A stretch of DNA of 42,202 nucleotides from an uncultured Acetatifactor sp. (GTDB lineage Bacteria > Bacillota > Clostridia > Lachnospirales > Lachnospiraceae), in NCBI GenBank assembly GCA_910586485.1, contig CAJUIA010000034.1, positions 1 through 42,202 of the forward strand, in the 5' to 3' direction. Under the pieces are notes generated by a model. That model searched no databases, was not told the origin of the DNA, and saw nothing but the letters and a program-made list of their open reading frames with translations. The position numbers and the translations under genes are program-made. Below are positions 16,136 through 24,697 of this stretch, in pieces; positions within the stretch are counted from its first letter, which is position 1; each line of letters begins with the position of its first letter.

Positions 16136-17751
16136 TGCTTCATTTTATACTTTCTTTCATACATCATCTTATCTGCCCGGCGCAGCGTATCGTTTATATC
16201 ATATTCGATCCGACGGTCGTAGATCTCATACCCACAGGCTATTCCAATGTGAATATTCTCGTGGGTATTATTGTACTCTGCAGCAAGCTTTCCTATGCGC
16301 TCCAGCCGCCTGTCACACTCCCGCAGGGAACAGCCCCGCACCAGCGCACAGAACTCGTCTCCGCCCATACGGTAGCAGGGCCCTAAATCTGCAAAGCACT
16401 CGCTGATAATTCTGGCACTCTCGCGGATATACTCATCTCCCGCTTCATGCCCAAAGGTATCATTGCAGTATTTCAGATTATTTAAGTCAAACATCACCAC
16501 CACGCATTTCTCCGGCTCAAACCCTTCCCCATGGATCAGCTCCGCAAAAGCCGTTCTGTTATTAAGGCCGGTAAGCTGATCGTGAAAGGCTTTATTTTCC
16601 AGCTTCTTTGCCTGCATGCCAATCGCCATCAAAGCCTTTGCATCTCTGACGGAATAAATTCCAAGCACTACATTATAGGTAGTAAATCCCAGCAGGCCCA
16701 GCACCGTCTGAACAGTTCCCCTGCTGATATAATATACCCCCATATCCAGAATCAGCCCCAGAAAACACAGGCCGATACAGCTTATATTAATCCTCAGCCG
16801 CCTGCTCCAGCCTTTTGCCGCTATCTCCCTGATAATCAAATATACATCAAATACACATAAAAGGAACAGAGACACATGAGTCAGCCAGAGCATTTCCCTG
16901 AAATCCGCTATGCCAAGCAGCTGCAGCCCGATCTGTACCACTGCACTGCCAATGCTAAACAAACAGGGAATATACCAGCCCGGCTTTTCGGCCGTACTGT
17001 GGAGACTTTTCACAAAAAAGGTAAAAGGAACTACAATGAGCATCAAGGAAAAATAGGGAAGGTAAGAAACTGCTATGCTCCGGGGAAACAGGATATGAAT
17101 CGCATCCACATCCGCAATTTTCCACAATCCGATCTGAATGGAAAACAGTCCCAGCATCAGGAGGCTTTTATCTACCTCCGTATTCTTTCTGTTGTAGAGG
17201 ATAAAGGCCGCATAGACCAGCCCCAGAATAACGGCGATCACTCCCAGAATCAGAGAAGGCAGATCCTTCAAAATCTTATCCCTGCATATTTCATATTTAC
17301 TTCCTAAGAAGAATTCAGGAATAATGTCCATCGAGCTCCTGTAAACAGGCTCCAGATCCACCTCCACCGTCCTGCCCCTGTCCTCGCTTTGTATCGCAAT
17401 AAAATTCCATACGCAGCCCGGCGTACTGCCGAAGGAGTTTCCCTGATCCGCCTGCATTCGATATACGGTCTCCCCGTCGATCCTGACCGTCACATTTTGA
17501 TGATATGCCTGAAAAACCAGGGTTTCGTCGGTTATATTCTGCCTGTCCAGCACAAAGGTACAGCGCAGCAGCTGTCCCAGCCGGGCTCCGCTGTCCTGTA
17601 TTTCTTCTGTCCTGCAGTTTTTAAGAGTTATGTACCCTGCCGAATTTTCACGCTGTCGGATGTCCAGGCGAAATGTGCCCAGCATAAACAGAAAGATTAC
17701 CGCCAGTACAACGCTGCATACTACATAACCAAGCTTGACAAATCGCCTCAT
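16114..17751 (-). CDS. membrane diguanylate cyclase (7TM-type sensor plus GGDEF)
   Basis: A 545-aa protein. One membrane segment (about 8-26) precedes an extracellular region of about 155 residues with the layout of 7TMR-DISM sensors. Then come about seven membrane segments (about 185-375) and a GGDEF domain (about 390-540). The active site is intact: DQLTGLNNRTAF, VMFDLNNLKYCND and YRMGGDEF. No RxxD inhibitory site precedes MGGDEF, so product inhibition through the usual I-site is unlikely. It makes c-di-GMP from GTP in response to an outside signal. Its ATG shares one base with the antiporter TGA (TGATG at 17749-17753), so translation is coupled and expression should follow the riboswitch upstream of the antiporter. 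Confidence 0.88.
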   Translation of the reverse strand: MRRFVKLGYVVCSVVLAVIFLFMLGTFRLDIRQRENSAGYITLKNCRTEEIQDSGARLGQLLRCTFVLDRQNITDETLVFQAYHQNVTVRIDGETVYRMQADQGNSFGSTPGCVWNFIAIQSEDRGRTVEVDLEPVYRSSMDIIPEFFLGSKYEICRDKILKDLPSLILGVIAVILGLVYAAFILYNRKNTEVDKSLLMLGLFSIQIGLWKIADVDAIHILFPRSIAVSYLPYFSLMLIVVPFTFFVKSLHSTAEKPGWYIPCLFSIGSAVVQIGLQLLGIADFREMLWLTHVSLFLLCVFDVYLIIREIAAKGWSRRLRINISCIGLCFLGLILDMGVYYISRGTVQTVLGLLGFTTYNVVLGIYSVRDAKALMAIGMQAKKLENKAFHDQLTGLNNRTAFAELIHGEGFEPEKCVVVMFDLNNLKYCNDTFGHEAGDEYIRESARIISECFADLGPCYRMGGDEFCALVRGCSLRECDRRLERIGKLAAEYNNTHENIHIGIACGYEIYDRRIEYDINDTLRRADKMMYERKYKMKHQDCNAM

Positions 17752-18692
17752 CAGGCTGCTCCCTTCGCAAAGGATAATGCAACATATCCCACATAAATTG
17801 CCAGCAGCGCGGCTCCCTGCACCCGGTAGGAACGCTGCTTTATCATCAGCGGTACTGTTAAAACTGCCATTACCACAATACCCAGAACCGCATCAATCCT
17901 GATGGTGCTGGGATTTAAATTGATTCCGGTGATAGCGGCGGGAATTCCCATAACCAATACCAGATTCAAAATATTCGCCCCCACGATATTGCCCAGGCCC
18001 ACGTTACCATAGCCTTTGATGATGGAGACAAGAGAAGTCACCAGCTCCGGCAGGGATGTTCCCAGCGCAATAAACGTCACAGCAATGACTCGCTCCGGCA
18101 CACCCATTTTTTCCGCCAAAATAATACCGTTATCCACTAAAAGATTTGCTCCAAAGTACAAAAGCACCGCACACACCGCCAGGGTCAGAAGCTGTATCCA
18201 CAAAGGACCCTGTTTTTCGTCCTTTTTTTCTTCCTCCTCGCCTCCCGGAAACTTTACGTTTGCTACGGCATAGACGCAGAAGCACACTAAAAGCACCAGC
18301 CCCGTGACTCGGCCGAACCTGCTGGTAAACAATCCTACGCCAATTAGTCCCATGGCAATAGCAAAAAACATGGCCGCACGCCAGGTAATCGAAGAACGTA
18401 ACACCTTTTTAGAGGGTGCCAGCAGCTGAGTCAGACCGGCAATCAGGGCCGTATTGCAGATGATGGAGCCAAACGCATTACCTGCACTAATATCTGCATT
18501 TCCCTCCAGCGCCGCCATGGTGGAGACCAAAATTTCCGGCAGGGTGGTTCCTAAGCTGACAATGGTGGCTCCTACCACGATCTCCGGAATTTTAAGCCTC
18601 TTGGCGATGGCTACCGCCGCATCCACCAGCCGGTCCCCTCCAAGACAGATTAAGATCAGGCCCAATACAAACAACGCCGCTACTTTAACCAT
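17751..18692 (-). CDS. calcium/sodium (cation) antiporter, CaCA family YrbG type
   Basis: A 313-aa membrane protein made of two inverted five-helix repeats. The alpha repeats are ATIVSLGTTLPEILVS with GNAFGSIICN, and VTFIALGTSLPELVTS with GNIVGANILN, the ion-binding signatures of K+-dependent or simple Na+/Ca2+ exchangers. A short charged loop (GGEEEEKKDEKQ) joins the halves. It exchanges Na+ or H+ for Ca2+ or another divalent cation across the plasma membrane. An apparent yybP-ykoY (Mn2+) riboswitch with terminator stands 5' of it, suggesting that Mn2+ is a relevant substrate or signal. The stop codon overlaps the diguanylate cyclase start. Confidence 0.9.
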   Translation of the reverse strand: MVKVAALFVLGLILICLGGDRLVDAAVAIAKRLKIPEIVVGATIVSLGTTLPEILVSTMAALEGNADISAGNAFGSIICNTALIAGLTQLLAPSKKVLRSSITWRAAMFFAIAMGLIGVGLFTSRFGRVTGLVLLVCFCVYAVANVKFPGGEEEEKKDEKQGPLWIQLLTLAVCAVLLYFGANLLVDNGIILAEKMGVPERVIAVTFIALGTSLPELVTSLVSIIKGYGNVGLGNIVGANILNLVLVMGIPAAITGINLNPSTIRIDAVLGIVVMAVLTVPLMIKQRSYRVQGAALLAIYVGYVALSFAKGAA

Positions 18693-18778
18693 AATAAACC
18701 CCTTTCTTCTTCATGTGAAAATCCGACTGCGAAAATCTATAACTGTCCCACGGAAATTTTGCAGGAGGTTTCCGTCCG

Positions 18779-18814
18779 AAAAAAAAGACTCCCGGCACAT
18801 GTGTGCCAAAAGTC
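18779..18814 (-). terminator. riboswitch terminator
   Basis: On the minus strand GACT/AGTC (18787-18790, 18811-18814) and GGCACA/TGTGCC (18794-18799, 18802-18807) form a stem followed by TTTTTTTT. Its 5' arm contains the CTTTT needed to close the aptamer P1, so the two folds are mutually exclusive. Confidence 0.75.
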
Positions 18815-18902
18815 TCGTTCTTTCCGGATCAGAAAGCGTGCACACACGGTGCTATGTACCGGGATATGTTGCCTGCACGTTATAACTACTCCCTTTTAAC
18901 TT
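18811..18902 (-). ncRNA. yybP-ykoY family (manganese) riboswitch aptamer
   Basis: The minus-strand RNA starts AAAAGGGAGTAG and ends AACGAGACTTTTGG, the conserved 5' and 3' segments of the yybP-ykoY class, with two hairpin legs between them. AAAAG can pair with CTTTT to form P1. Mn2+ docking of the two legs would hold P1 and block the terminator, an ON switch for metal export. The identification is from conserved bases by eye and has not been scored with a covariance model. Confidence 0.75.
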
Positions 18903-18909
18903 TATAAAA

Positions 18910-18938
18910 AAATTACCACCTTTTACAAAAAATGTCAA
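18910..18938 (-). promoter_or_regulatory. promoter of the riboswitch-antiporter-cyclase operon
   Basis: TTGACA (18933-18938), 17-nt spacer, TAATTT (18910-18915) on the minus strand, directly before the aptamer. Confidence 0.65.
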
Positions 18939-19020
18939 GTTTTTTGACCTTGCCGTAAAAATATTATTTCCCCGATTTTAAAATTCATACATTTCCGCTT
19001 ATTCCCTATGCCTGCCTCGA

Positions 19021-20553
19021 TTAATCTCCCGCAGCAATCACCTCATACAGCTTTCCCATGGCCTGTCCGCTCTCGCAGGGAAAATCGGGGAGAACATAAT
19101 CCTCCGAATTGTTTCCATCTATGCGATACCATTTTTTTGTGGAAATCTGTACAAACAGCCCCGTGTTCGGCAGATAAAAGGCCGCCACCTCCCCATAGCC
19201 GTTGACACTGTTGGCGGAAGCCTCGCCAAGGACCTGTCCCAGATGATTGTCCTGAATCAGCATTGCAAAATCCTTTGCGGAGGAAAAGGAATTTCTGTCG
19301 GTCAGCACATAGACACTCCCATCAAAGGTCAAATCCTCATACCGCTTATTCGTTGTAAAACCGTCCCCATGAATCATGAAGGGCCCCCACCGCCAGTCAT
19401 AGGGACCGTCTGCATAGCTGTCTACAGGCAGATATTTTACAAATTCATTGCCCACCATGGAGTTTCCTCCGCCGTTTCCCCTAAGATCCACCGCCACAGT
19501 GTGAATTTTTTTCTCCTTTACCTGCGTAAACATTTCTTTTATACAGTCGATATAGGTCTGATTATAGTTACACTGCGTAAGTATCAACACCGCCAGACTC
19601 TTTTCCTCGTCAATCTCATAAAAAACAAAATCTCTCGATTCCTCCGCTTCCTCAGCCGCAGAATACTGCTCATATATTTCCAGATATTCCTCCCAGCTCA
19701 CGAAATCCGCTTCCGTACAGCTTTCCCTGATGATCTCCCCGTTCCTGGACCACTCATAAATAAGGGGCGCCGAAAATCCGTAAAAGTCCAGAGAAGCAAG
19801 ACTGCCCAGGTCAATGTTTATCCCTTCCTCTGTCTCATAACAGTAATAAGGCTTCGCTTCCTCAATAATTTCCTTTACCGTTTTCCCATTTACGGAGCGG
19901 ATTCCATACCCCTGGCAGATTTTTTGCGGTGCAGTGCTCAAATATTTATCATCGGGATAATTATTATAGGTCGTGGTATGCGCATCACCTATCGGATGCA
20001 GCACTGTCTGTATCTCCCTCCTGAAATCATTGACCGTGATCTGCTCTGCCTTTTCCAGTCTTGCCAGCACCTCTTCATATGCCAGATTGACTCCTTCGGT
20101 CAATCCATCTTGGAATGCAGGATGTACTTTTTCGAGATAATATTTTAATGCTTTTAAGTCTTCCGCAGCCTCCCTGCCGGTTATCAATTCATCATAGTTT
20201 AAAGTTTTACCGCTATACCCCTTAAACGTATAGGAATTCCAATAGGGAATCAGATACGGTGCAAAAGAACAGACCAGGGAAAACCCCACAAAGACGACGG
20301 GAAGAATGATTTTTAGTGCCCGTCCGGTTTTAAAGTACAAAAAATATGCTGCCAGACCGCAGCATAACAAAATACACAGCACACTCATAACCCAGCCGGG
20401 AAAATTCACCAGAAAAATATTAACGGGAATCAGAAACAGCATTAACACCAGCATAACCCATAGTGCCGCCATGCAGCCGGCCTTCAAACCTTTTTGGTTT
20501 TTCGGATTTCCTGCTTTCTTATTTCTGGTTTCTGCTTCCGTACCGGTTTTCAC
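19021..20553 (-). CDS. membrane-anchored S41 family peptidase
   Basis: About 510 aa. A basic cytosolic tail is followed by three membrane segments (roughly 27-45, 52-72 and 77-97) and an outside S41 peptidase domain. The C-terminal processing-protease core is clear: GDAHTTTYNN, VAVDLRGNGGGNS, and the catalytic Ser in NSFSSAKDFAM. S41 enzymes cleave C-terminal or unstructured peptides; this tail-speciality group is often of unknown substrate. I choose GTG 20553, which has AAAGGGGG 9 nt upstream. An in-frame ATG at 20607 lies only about 7 nt from the predicted transcription start and has no ribosome site. Confidence 0.82.
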   Translation of the reverse strand: MKTGTEAETRNKKAGNPKNQKGLKAGCMAALWVMLVLMLFLIPVNIFLVNFPGWVMSVLCILLCCGLAAYFLYFKTGRALKIILPVVFVGFSLVCSFAPYLIPYWNSYTFKGYSGKTLNYDELITGREAAEDLKALKYYLEKVHPAFQDGLTEGVNLAYEEVLARLEKAEQITVNDFRREIQTVLHPIGDAHTTTYNNYPDDKYLSTAPQKICQGYGIRSVNGKTVKEIIEEAKPYYCYETEEGINIDLGSLASLDFYGFSAPLIYEWSRNGEIIRESCTEADFVSWEEYLEIYEQYSAAEEAEESRDFVFYEIDEEKSLAVLILTQCNYNQTYIDCIKEMFTQVKEKKIHTVAVDLRGNGGGNSMVGNEFVKYLPVDSYADGPYDWRWGPFMIHGDGFTTNKRYEDLTFDGSVYVLTDRNSFSSAKDFAMLIQDNHLGQVLGEASANSVNGYGEVAAFYLPNTGLFVQISTKKWYRIDGNNSEDYVLPDFPCESGQAMGKLYEVIAAGD

Positions 20554-20620
20554 TTCTGTGTTTCCCCCTTTGTTTATTCCTGCAGGCAAATATTGTCCAC
20601 ATCCCATTAACTTACAAAAA

Positions 20621-20649
20621 ATTATAGTCTAAATCAGAGCGAATATCAA
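20621..20649 (-). promoter_or_regulatory. promoter of the S41 peptidase gene
   Basis: TTGATA (20644-20649), 17-nt spacer, TATAAT (20621-20626). The leader to GTG 20553 is about 60 nt. Confidence 0.75.
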
Positions 20650-20715
20650 TTAAAACTTCCGCTGAATCTCGGAATATAAGGTGCCTGTGTGGCAACCACT
20701 GCTATAATAGCGCCC

Positions 20716-20879
20716 ATCATTGACATTTATTTCCGTCAGCTCTACGATATGATGCACCTTTCCGCCGTCCTGTAGCAGCCCGGCTCCGTGCATCTGTATC
20801 TGTCCCGCTTCAGGACCTCCTGCCGCGCCGCCTTCCGCACAGCAGAGTTGTAAAACGCTTTGCTCCAGTCCTTTGCCAT
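20716..20879 (-). pseudogene. HNH endonuclease remnant, frameshifted
   Basis: ATG 20879 after AGGAAAAGG opens MAKDWSKAFYNSAVRKAAR and then QEVLKRDRYRCTEPGCYRTAE, the N-terminus and first zinc-knuckle half of a phage-type HNH nuclease. Just after GCGGAA a one-base loss moves the frame; the next frame continues KVHHIVELTEINVND, which contains the HH core. Similarity ends there, so the C-terminal half is also missing. It is a dead fragment, probably left by a prophage. Confidence 0.75.
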
Positions 20880-21014
20880 CCTTTTCCTCCATAAACAGAA
20901 GAGGCAGAAACTCTCTTGTCCCTACCTCACTGGCTGCACTATATCACAAATCCTTTATATAATTCTATATACTTTTATAAATTCTTTTAAATTTTGAAGA
21001 AAATTTTTTATCGC

Positions 21015-21043
21015 TTGACATTCATGCGCATTATGCGTATAAT
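21015..21043 (+). promoter_or_regulatory. hicAB promoter with palindromic operator
   Basis: TTGACA (21015-21020), 17-nt spacer, TATAAT (21038-21043). The spacer holds ATGCGCAT (21024-21031) and the overlapping dyad CGCATTATGCG (21027-21037), a likely site for HicB autorepression. Confidence 0.75.
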
Positions 21044-21065
21044 ATAATTGTAAGGAAGTAATAAC

Positions 21066-21245
21066 ATGAAATTCCGGGAAATAGAAAAAATAATCTTAGC
21101 TGATGGATGGCAGTTTAAAAAGGCAAAGGGATCTCATTACTCATACATTCATCCCACAAAACCTGGCAAGGTTACCATCCCAAATCACCCCGGAGATCTT
21201 GCCCCACAAATTGTCAAGCAGATCTTAAAGCAGGCCGGGTTATAG
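21066..21245 (+). CDS. hicA: HicA-type toxin (mRNA interferase)
   Basis: A 59-aa basic protein beginning MKFREIEKIILADGW, with the family core KKAKGSHYSYIHP carrying the catalytic His (H25) and the closing TIPNHPGDLAPQIVKQILKQAGL. The length and dsRNA-binding-like fold are standard for HicA, which cleaves mRNA ribosome-independently. AAGGAAG lies before ATG 21066. hicB follows after 34 nt, and the strong promoter with dyad stands upstream. The pair sits among degenerate mobile genes, so it may have come with one and been kept by addiction. Confidence 0.9.
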   Translation: MKFREIEKIILADGWQFKKAKGSHYSYIHPTKPGKVTIPNHPGDLAPQIVKQILKQAGL

Positions 21246-21279
21246 AAACCCGGTACTGCACTTAATAAAGGAGGCTCAT

Positions 21280-21690
21280 ATGCAATTAACTTATCCCGCT
21301 TGTTTTTATCCTGATGATGAAAGGAAAGGTGCTTATGCCGTAGTAGTTCCTGATCTTCCCGGTTGTGTAAGTGGCGGTGACACGCTGGCAGAAGCTATCC
21401 TCATGGGCACGGATGCCGCTTCCGGCTGGGTATTGGACGAACTGGAGGACGGAAAGCCTGCACCTGAAGCCAGTCCACTGGAAAGCATTGTCCCTGATCC
21501 CGGAGGATTCGTTAGTATTCTGGTGCTGGATATGGATTCCTATGCAGAAAAATATGGTGATAAAGCAGTAAGAAAAAACCTCACTATTCCCGCATGGCTT
21601 AATACCTTTGCAGAAAAGAATCACATCAATTTTTCCCAGGTACTTCAAGATTCTTTGACTGCCATTTATCAACAACGGAAAAACGCTTAA
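21280..21690 (+). CDS. hicB: HicB-type antitoxin
   Basis: A 136-aa protein. The partly degraded RNase H-like fold of HicB is seen in YPACFYPDDERKGAYAVVVPDLPGCVSGGDTLAEA (split by eye at the FYPDD loop). The C-terminal part (NLTIPAWLNTFAEKNHINFS then QVLQDSLTAIY) is a ribbon-helix-helix-like DNA-binding segment. It should bind and inhibit HicA and repress the shared promoter. AAAGGAGG stands before ATG 21280. A Rho-independent terminator follows the stop. Confidence 0.9.
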   Translation: MQLTYPACFYPDDERKGAYAVVVPDLPGCVSGGDTLAEAILMGTDAASGWVLDELEDGKPAPEASPLESIVPDPGGFVSILVLDMDSYAEKYGDKAVRKNLTIPAWLNTFAEKNHINFSQVLQDSLTAIYQQRKNA

Positions 21691-21693
21691 TCT

Positions 21694-21731
21694 ATTGCCC
21701 CGATTCATCAAGGAACCGGGGCAATTTTATT
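21694..21731 (+). terminator. terminator of hicAB
   Basis: ATTGCCCCG (21694-21702) pairs with CGGGGCAAT (21717-21725), followed by TTTATTATT. Confidence 0.85.
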
Positions 21732-21751
21732 ATTCATCTGCTTTTCTTTAA

Positions 21752-22100
21752 ACATTCTGGAAAAAGCTCCGTACCCAGCGCGGCCTCGGCCAGAAAGAAT
21801 TTGCTGCCGCCCTGCACTGCTCCGTCCCTGCCGCCTCTACCTATGAGACAGGCCGCAATGAGCCGGATCTGGACACGTTGATCGCCATTGCCAGCTTTTA
21901 CGGCATATCTACTGACTACCTGCTGGGCCTCACCGATCTCCCTGATCCGGCAGACAAGCCCTAGCTGATCTGCAAGGGTTATTCTCTCAGCCGATTCCTG
22001 CGGCTGCTGGATAAGCTGTCTGCGCAGGACCGGGCCTTCCTTTGCTATTGCCTGCAACTGCTTGGAAAACCAGCCGACTTCCAGATTGGTGGAACGATCT
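21752..22100 (+). pseudogene. Xre-family regulator remnant
   Basis: The frame from 21758 reads WKKLRTQRGLGQKEFAAAL, then a Y-E-T-G-R-N-E-P turn and a LIAIASFYGISTDYLLGL segment, the helix-turn-helix of an Xre/Cro-like repressor. The first residues and start codon are absent (a stop lies three codons upstream). The frame ends in TAG at 21962-21964, after which related sequence (LDKLSAQDRAFL) continues in the same frame. It is a broken gene, without promoter or ribosome site. Confidence 0.7.
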
Positions 22101-22543
22101 CCCACTGTCTGACATTACTCAGATAGAAATTAACCGCCTGGTTAATGAAATATCAAAAGATAAATCTCCGAAAACGGTCCGTGATTACCACGGCTTCCTA
22201 TCGGCCGTTTTAAGCACTTACAGACCAGACCACTAAATTGCCTCAAAAATGACCCCTATACGCCTTCCAGAGAGGACGCAAAAAGAATACTTGACGCAGC
22301 AAGGGGAAGTCAATTTGAAATTCCTATCGTTTTCCTGCTATGGAATGCGCCCTCGGAAATCTGCGCCCTGCAGGCGGATGGAAAACTGACCACGTGATGA
22401 AATCTGTATACCGGCACTCCATGCTGGAAAAAGAAGAACAGGCGAAGCGGAAGGCTGCCGAAAAATTTAAAGGCACCTTTTTTCTTACGTTTTTCATGAC
22501 AAATTTCATGACAAAAAATGTTAAAATTCACACTTTTATATAA
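22093..22543 (+). pseudogene. tyrosine integrase remnant with internal deletion
   Basis: Three pieces of a phage-type integrase lie in order. The core-binding domain (EINRLVNEISKDKSPKTVRD, YHGFLSAVLS) is followed by a shifted frame with YTPSREDAKRILDAARG and then SQFEIPIVF. Next comes a jump to the extreme C-terminus (HVMKSVYRHSMLEKEEQAKR). The catalytic Arg-Lys-His-Arg-His stretch is missing. The remnant ends 90 bp from tRNA-Leu, on its 3' side, so an older element probably used this locus. Confidence 0.75.
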
Positions 22544-22568
22544 TAAGTGAGCGTTATAAAACGAGCAG

Positions 22569-22626
22569 AAAAACAGCCGAAAATCATTGATTCCTAAAGG
22601 AATTTTCTTGATTTCCGGCTGTTTTT
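22569..22626 (-). terminator. terminator downstream of tRNA-Leu
   Basis: Arms 22569-22579 and 22616-22626 (11 bp, AAAAACAGCCG with CGGCTGTTTTT) end in T-rich tracts on both strands, so it can work in either direction. Confidence 0.8.
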
Positions 22627-22632
22627 ATTAAC

Positions 22633-22714
<82 letters not shown>

Positions 22715-23009
22715 ATTAAAACCTTGTAAATAACAGGGTACTGCTTCTGTCTCGTAGGATTTTTCTCAATTTACACTCGTAGGTTCCCAGTTTTGGCTGT
22801 GGAAAATCGGACGAGTTGTCTACTTATTTCTTGGACAACTCTATTATCTCTAATCTTACGAGAAAAGTAAAGCGGAAATATTAACTTTCAGAATGAAATT
22901 CCGTTTAAAACTTTTAATATGGCACGTTTACATCACAGTCTGTAAGCATTTCCATAATCGCTCATAGTCTTTAAAACGAAAACCAAAATTTAAAATAATT
23001 TTTAAAACA
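22715..23009. other. element left-end non-coding region
   Basis: No gene is seen. It holds two copies of CTCGTAGG (22751-22758, 22776-22783), an inverted near-copy CTTACGAG (22855-22862), and an 8-bp dyad GAGTTGTC/GACAACTC (22813-22820, 22834-22841). Such repeats beside a crossover site are the usual look of integrase arm-binding or excision-factor sites. Confidence 0.45.
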
Positions 23010-23047
23010 CCTGCTGCCCATTGGAAATCAGGAATCAGGGCAGCAGG
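23010..23047 (-). terminator. terminator after the element ATPase gene
   Basis: CCTGCTGCCC (23010-23019) pairs perfectly with GGGCAGCAGG (23038-23047); TGTTTTAAAAATTATTTT follows on the minus strand. Confidence 0.8.
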
Positions 23048-23082
23048 GTTTAAATTAAACCTCAAATGGGGGTGTGTCTGTT

Positions 23083-24528
23083 TCAAGCAGACGCTTTTTC
23101 GACACGCTTACGGCATATTTCTATACACCGGTAATTTTCAGAATCTCTGGAAAATTCAAATTTTATTCCATTTTCTTCAAGATACTTTTTACAATCGCTT
23201 AATTCTTTTGACAGTTTATTCGGAGCATTCGGCATCGGAATATCATATTCATAAGCGTACTCTTTGAGTTCTTCCCACGTATGCCCTACCGTATCGTACC
23301 AATAATCTTCGTTTTCTTCCATCAAGGCATCAATTAACTCGAACAAATTTTCGTTCTCGGCAGATACGTGTTTTTCCTGATTATCTACTAAAGATAAATA
23401 TTCTTTACAGAAATCATCACCCTTGCCGTATGCCTCGCAGATATAATAACCAAATTCATAGAAATCTGCCATTCTTGGAGTATCATCAAAGGTTTCTTCC
23501 TTATACGTGCCAAGCATTTCTGAAAGTATATCAAATATACCGCCTAAAATAACTGGCAAATCTTCTTTGTATTCTTTCATCAAAAGTCTCTCGCTCTTCC
23601 TCTCCGATTTCAGAAGTTTCGGCAGAGTCAGCACAATACTTCTGCTCATTAAATCCTCTTTTGAGACAATACCGCTTATTCCGTTAAGAATAATAGGCTG
23701 TCGCAAAAAGTAAGAACAGCTTTCAGAATTGGTGAATAATTTACGCCGTATTAGTTGGACTCCTGTAATTGCAGAACATAGGAAATCACTTTGCTTTCTC
23801 GTCAGGCGGTCGAGATTATCATATGATGCTAAATACATTTGAGTATATATATCTTTCAGTTCCTCCGCATTCTTAGGAAAAATATGAGGTTCATTAAACG
23901 TACATGGGTCTATCAACATTTTCAGTATTTTACTTTGCGTTGTTTTACTGGAACCAGCCTCTCCCTGAATAACAAGGCATGGGTGCTGAATATCTATAAA
24001 ACAACTGACAACAAAAGCAATAAACACATTTTTCATTTTATCTGGTACTCGGCAATACTTAAACAACCTCTTTACATTCCCTTTTCTGCTGGGACTGGGC
24101 AATTCGGCAGTTGAAGGACTTCTCTTGAAATACTTATCACCGCCCGTTTCCTCACTCCAACCGTCAGCAGTAATCTTATAATAATGATAATCCTTATCGC
24201 CTTTATCAATATAAATAGCGGAATTATCGTCTTCCATAAAAACACGAAAACGGGTAGTGGTTTTAAGCAAAGTCTCGTACAAGTAGCCATAATAGCAGGA
24301 TATGCAGCTTTTCAACAAAGACGGATTGACTGTCTTAAATGTTTTCTGGAAATAATGATTAGCAATTATATTCCGAAAAGCGACGCTTTCCATTGACAGT
24401 TCTTCTTTTCCATTTACCGTCTCAACTAATGCAAAAATGGTATCATTTGTATTTTTATATTCAAATTCTTTCAGTAATTCCATAACTATATCTACTGGTT
24501 TTAAATTGTTGTTTTTACAACTGTGCAT
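23083..24528 (-). CDS. element ATPase, primase/helicase-like replication protein (tentative)
   Basis: A 481-aa protein. A P-loop-like GEAGSSKTTQSK follows LVIQ at about residue 195, with Ser in place of the usual last Gly of GxxGxGKT. An acidic YLASYDNLDRL (Walker B region) and arginine-containing RRKLFTNSE come after, then PIILNGIS and a sensor-like SRSIVLTLPKL. This order resembles the helicase part of P4/D5-type primases found in satellites and plasmids. The C-terminal roughly 100 residues (EELKEYAYEYDIPMPNAPNK onward) look like a small winged-helix primase tail. No primase catalytic site is recognised. I infer a role in element replication. It has its own promoter and a perfect palindrome in the leader. 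Confidence 0.6.
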   Translation of the reverse strand: MHSCKNNNLKPVDIVMELLKEFEYKNTNDTIFALVETVNGKEELSMESVAFRNIIANHYFQKTFKTVNPSLLKSCISCYYGYLYETLLKTTTRFRVFMEDDNSAIYIDKGDKDYHYYKITADGWSEETGGDKYFKRSPSTAELPSPSRKGNVKRLFKYCRVPDKMKNVFIAFVVSCFIDIQHPCLVIQGEAGSSKTTQSKILKMLIDPCTFNEPHIFPKNAEELKDIYTQMYLASYDNLDRLTRKQSDFLCSAITGVQLIRRKLFTNSESCSYFLRQPIILNGISGIVSKEDLMSRSIVLTLPKLLKSERKSERLLMKEYKEDLPVILGGIFDILSEMLGTYKEETFDDTPRMADFYEFGYYICEAYGKGDDFCKEYLSLVDNQEKHVSAENENLFELIDALMEENEDYWYDTVGHTWEELKEYAYEYDIPMPNAPNKLSKELSDCKKYLEENGIKFEFSRDSENYRCIEICRKRVEKASA

Positions 24529-24559
24529 TTAAATGTCTCCTTTATAAATTCGGTTTTTA

Positions 24560-24587
24560 AAACAACGTTGTTTATGGCATTATTATA
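24560..24587 (-). promoter_or_regulatory. -10 box and 14-bp perfect palindrome before the element ATPase gene
   Basis: TATAAT (24582-24587) on the minus strand lacks a clear -35. Just downstream lies AAACAACGTTGTTT (24560-24573), a perfect palindrome covering the likely start of transcription, as for a repressor-controlled promoter. Confidence 0.5.
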
Positions 24588-24665
24588 AGTCTATTGGCCG
24601 GAAAAATCTATTGACAGATATTATGAATCGTATCGCCCGTTAAGTTCTTGGACGATTTCTGACTA

Positions 24666-24697
24666 ACCCCAATTAGCATTAGCTAATCAATAGGGGT
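24666..24697. repeat. hairpin/dyad upstream of the ATPase promoter
   Basis: ACCCC and ATTAGC (24666-24670, 2472-24677 in the same arm) pair with GCTAAT (24682-24687) and GGGGT (24693-24697). It lies about 80 bp upstream of the -10 and may be a regulator site or a weak terminator. Confidence 0.4.

Noticed and set aside
20650..20892. An 80-codon minus-strand reading frame as an intact small gene
   Set aside because: Only its middle (KVHHIVELTEINVND) has meaning, as the second part of a frameshifted HNH gene; its N-terminal half is that gene read in the wrong frame.
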